DNA of 64,000 nucleotides from Alphaproteobacteria bacterium. Its GTDB lineage: Bacteria; Pseudomonadota; Alphaproteobacteria; CALKHQ01. Position 1 is the stretch's first letter; each line of letters opens with the position of its first letter. The translations under genes were made by a program, and so were the position numbers. Of this stretch, positions 61,487-64,000 are shown in pieces. The stretch spans positions 124,001-188,000 of the forward strand of contig JAWKYB010000013.1 of NCBI GenBank assembly GCA_041396705.1, read 5' to 3'. The notes beneath the pieces were generated by a model that was not told the DNA's origin, did not search any database, and was given only the letters and a program-made list of their open reading frames with translations.

Positions 61487-62602
61487 ATGTCCGCCAACGG
61501 CTTCGGCCACCTGTTCCGCTTCACCACCTGGGGCGAGAGCCACGGGCCGGCGATCGGCTGCGTCGTCGACGGCGCGCCGCCGCGCATCCCGCTGAGCGAG
61601 CCGGACATCCAGACATGGCTCGACCGCCGCAAGCCCGGCCAGTCGCGCTTCACCACCCAGCGGCAGGAGCCCGACGCGGTGCGCATCCTGTCCGGCGTGT
61701 TCGACGGGCTGACCACCGGCACCCCGATCGGCCTGGTGATCGAGAACCAGGACCAGCGGTCGAAGGATTATTCCGAGATCAGTAGGCAATACCGGCCCGG
61801 ACACGCCGATTACACCTACCAGGTGAAATATGGCATCCGCGACTATCGCGGCGGCGGCCGCTCGTCGGCGCGCGAGACGGCGATGCGGGTGGCGGCCGGC
61901 GCCGTCGCGCGCCAGGTGCTGAAAACCTGGCTCGGGCCCGCCTTCGCGATCCGCGGCGCGCTGGTCCAGGTCGGCCCGCATGCGGTCGACCGCGCGCGCT
62001 GGGACTGGGCCGAGATCGAGCGCAACCCGTTCTGGTGCCCCGACGCCGGCAGCGCCGCGCGCTGGGCCGACTATCTGGACGACATCCGCAAGGCCGGCTC
62101 GTCGGTCGGCGCGGTGATCGAGGTCGTCGCCGACGGCGTGCCGCCCGGCCTCGGCGCTCCGGTCTACGACAAGCTCGATGCCGACCTGGCCAAGGCGATG
62201 ATGAGCATCAACGCGGTCAAGGGGGTGGAAATCGGCGAAGGCATGGCCGCCGCCACCCTGCGCGGCGAGGACAACGCCGACGAGATGCGGGCCGGCAACG
62301 ACGGCCGGCCGCGCTTCCTCAGCAACCATGCCGGCGGCATTCTCGGCGGCATCTCCACCGGCCAGCCGGTGGTGGTGCGCTTCGCGGTGAAGCCGACCAG
62401 CTCGATCCTGACCCCGCGCCGCTCGGTCGACCAGGACGGCAACGAGATCGAGGTGCGGACCAAGGGCCGCCACGACCCCTGCGTCGGCATCCGTGCGGTT
62501 CCGGTCGGCGAGGCAATGATGGCCTGCGTGATCCTCGATCACCTGCTGCGCCACCGCGCCCAGTGCGGGCCGGTGCAAATGACGGCGGGCGAGCCGGCAT
62601 GA
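61487..62602 (+). CDS. aroC: chorismate synthase
   Basis: A 371-residue enzyme converting EPSP to chorismate with reduced FMN, the last step of the shikimate pathway. The signatures GESHGPAIG (about 16-24), GQSRFTTQRQEPDAV, YRGGGRSSARET and HAGGILGGISTGQPV are all present. It lies in an operon between fabI (6 nt) and the SppA-type gene, with which it shares an ATGA overlap. Confidence 0.95.
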   Translation: MSANGFGHLFRFTTWGESHGPAIGCVVDGAPPRIPLSEPDIQTWLDRRKPGQSRFTTQRQEPDAVRILSGVFDGLTTGTPIGLVIENQDQRSKDYSEISRQYRPGHADYTYQVKYGIRDYRGGGRSSARETAMRVAAGAVARQVLKTWLGPAFAIRGALVQVGPHAVDRARWDWAEIERNPFWCPDAGSAARWADYLDDIRKAGSSVGAVIEVVADGVPPGLGAPVYDKLDADLAKAMMSINAVKGVEIGEGMAAATLRGEDNADEMRAGNDGRPRFLSNHAGGILGGISTGQPVVVRFAVKPTSSILTPRRSVDQDGNEIEVRTKGRHDPCVGIRAVPVGEAMMACVILDHLLRHRAQCGPVQMTAGEPA

Positions 62603-64000
62603 CCGCGCCGTGGCAGGGTGACGAGGCGCCGGCGCCGCGCCCTGCCCCGCCGCCCCGCCGCGGCGGCTTCTGGCGCGGCTTCGGCAACGTCGTCCTGTAC
62701 GGCCTTGCCCTGTTCGGCCTGACCGTTCTGGTCGGCGTCGTCGTCGGCATCGTGGCGTTGTCCCGCCTCGGCGAGGCGCCGGCGCTGCCGGAGCCGCCCT
62801 ATGTGGTCACCGTCGATCTCGATAACGGGGTAGTCGAGCGCAGCACGCCGGCCCTGGGCCCGTTCGAGGCCGACGGCGAGGGCCTGGCGGTACGCCCGCT
62901 GATCGAGGCGCTCGAGCGGGCGGCCTCGGACCCGCGCGTGGCGGCGGTCGCCGTCAACGCCGGCAACGCCGGCATGAGCCCGGCGACGGCGGAAGACGTG
63001 CGCGGCGCGCTGCGCGCGGTCAGCGCGGCCGGCAAGCCGGTCTACGCCTTCGCTCCGGGCTTCGGTACGCTGCAGCCCGGCACCGTCGACTACTACGCCG
63101 TTGTCGGCGCCAGCGAGCTCTGGATGGCGCCGTCGGGCCAGCTCAGCCTGACCGGGCTGGCGATCGAGGCGCCGTTCATCGGCGACGCGCTGCAGCGGCT
63201 GCAGGTCGAGCCGCGGTTCGGCGCGCGCGAGGACTACAAGAGCGCGATCGAGACCTTTACCCGCGCCGGCTTCAGCGGCCCGGCGCGCGAGGCGCTGCAG
63301 GCGCAGGTCGACAGCATGGCCGAGACCATCGCCGACGCCATCGCCGACGGCCGCGGCCTGCAGAGCCCGGCCGTCGCGCGGCTGATCGGCGCTGTGCCGT
63401 TCGGCGCAGAGGCGGCGCGCGACGCCGCCCTGATCGACCGCCTCGGCTATATCGACGAGTTCGTCGATGCGGTGGAAGAGCGCCATCCCGGTGCGACGCT
63501 GGTCGACGTGGTCGCCTATGGCGCAGCGCTGGAGCCACCGGACGAGCCGGCCGCGACCGTGGCCTACATCCAGGCGCTCGGGCCGGTGGTCGACCTGGCC
63601 GGCGACGCCTTCGACACCAGCGTGGTGGCGCCGGACAACGTCGGCGCCGCCCTGGTCTCCGCCCTGAACGACCCGACGGTGGACGCCGTCGTGCTGCGGA
63701 TCGACAGCCCCGGTGGCACCGTCACCGGCGCCGACGCCATCTGGCGCGACGTCGTGCGGCTGCGCGAGGCCGGCAAGCCGGTGGTCGCCAGCATGGGCTC
63801 GGTCGCCGCCTCCGGCGGCTACTACATCGCGATGGCTGCCGACCGCATCGTGGCCCAGCCCGGCACGCTGACCGGTTCGATCGGCGTGTTCGCCGGCAAG
63901 TTCGTCATCGGCGCGGCGACGGCCGGGCTCGGCATCACCTGGGACCGGGTCGCCCATGGCGAGAATGCCGGCATGTTCGGCTGGTCCGAGGACTACACGC
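62599..64000 (+). CDS. sppA: signal peptide peptidase SppA, 67-kDa type (truncated by window end)
   Basis: The first 467 residues are present; the gene runs off the window. A short cytoplasmic tail and one TM (about 31-55) are followed by two S49 domains. The catalytic Lys214 lies in REDYKSAIETF and the catalytic Ser405 in GSVAASGGYYIAM, so the Lys/Ser dyad of the long form is complete. SppA digests cleaved signal peptides in the inner membrane. The start overlaps the aroC stop as ATGA. Confidence 0.9.
   Translation, partial: MTAPWQGDEAPAPRPAPPPRRGGFWRGFGNVVLYGLALFGLTVLVGVVVGIVALSRLGEAPALPEPPYVVTVDLDNGVVERSTPALGPFEADGEGLAVRPLIEALERAASDPRVAAVAVNAGNAGMSPATAEDVRGALRAVSAAGKPVYAFAPGFGTLQPGTVDYYAVVGASELWMAPSGQLSLTGLAIEAPFIGDALQRLQVEPRFGAREDYKSAIETFTRAGFSGPAREALQAQVDSMAETIADAIADGRGLQSPAVARLIGAVPFGAEAARDAALIDRLGYIDEFVDAVEERHPGATLVDVVAYGAALEPPDEPAATVAYIQALGPVVDLAGDAFDTSVVAPDNVGAALVSALNDPTVDAVVLRIDSPGGTVTGADAIWRDVVRLREAGKPVVASMGSVAASGGYYIAMAADRIVAQPGTLTGSIGVFAGKFVIGAATAGLGITWDRVAHGENAGMFGWSEDYT

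Overview
The window reads as a high-GC alphaproteobacterial chromosome segment. Supporting signs are uniformly GC-rich third positions, a C4-pathway 5-aminolevulinate synthase (hemA), frequent GTG starts with 4-nt ATGA/GTGA overlaps, and a promoter-like TTGCAG-N10-GCTAAGAC upstream of hemA that resembles Caulobacter-type promoters. An order such as Rhodospirillales is plausible but not proven. I see no rRNA, tRNA, IS element, phage gene or CRISPR array. Two short stretches (about 24.39-24.77 kb and 28.58-29.60 kb) carry clusters of single-base indels inside conserved genes. They look more like assembly error than decay.

Layout: (1) 0.1-3.3 kb holds small secreted, TerB-like, DUF1993 and M15-peptidase-like proteins. 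(2) 3.29-21.36 kb is an 11-gene, all-minus-strand cluster. In transcription order it encodes a SrfA-like membrane protein, a secreted protein with the same C-terminal domain, a proline-rich membrane-anchored vWA protein, a second SrfA-like protein, SrfB (actin/Hsp70-fold ATPase), SrfC (large P-loop NTPase), a Sel1-like membrane protein, a periplasmic vWA protein resembling the C-terminal half of the T6SS kinase PpkA, and an ABC ATPase, an ABC permease and a formylglycine-enzyme-like protein matching the TagT-TagS-TagR layout. No T6SS structural gene and no kinase domain is present. This is the best candidate for an undescribed system: a putative trans-envelope sensory/assembly complex. (3) 21.6-25.6 kb: N-formylglutamate deformylase, an APH-fold kinase, indel-ridden hisD and a secreted protein. 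(4) 25.66-30.31 kb: a TPP riboswitch in front of a branched-chain-amino-acid-type (HAAT) ABC transporter with a fused permease-ATPase, suggesting thiamine or precursor uptake by an unusual transporter class. (5) 30.4-34.0 kb: a peptide/nickel-type ABC importer without ATPases. (6) 34.1-40.6 kb: a HerA-like ATPase, a PAS-GGDEF-EAL protein, an MsrQ-like protein and an OmpR/EnvZ-type two-component pair. (7) 40.55-48.5 kb: a polyol/sugar island with a SorC-type regulator, two SDRs (one SmoS-like), a family-1 sugar importer lacking its ATPase, a DUF2160-like protein, a hydrolase and ribokinase. TGAGCAA/TTGCTCA inverted repeats lie in both control regions. (8) 48.9-51.7 kb: a globin-coupled chemoreceptor followed by hemA. 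(9) 51.7-64 kb: ArsR-SRPBCC and PadR-like regulators, a septoil-knot-like repeat protein, a CBS protein, an SDR, a bifunctional kinase, pdxH, two related lipoproteins, a YihY/BrkB-like membrane protein, fabI, aroC and an SppA-type peptidase cut by the window end.

How it fits together: housekeeping genes (hisD, hemA, pdxH, fabI, aroC) alternate with transport and sensing modules. The Srf/Tag-like cluster pairs cytoplasmic NTPases (SrfB, SrfC) with several single-pass membrane proteins whose extracytoplasmic parts share a helix ending in Cys and a Cys-rich C-terminal domain, which suggests that they assemble together.
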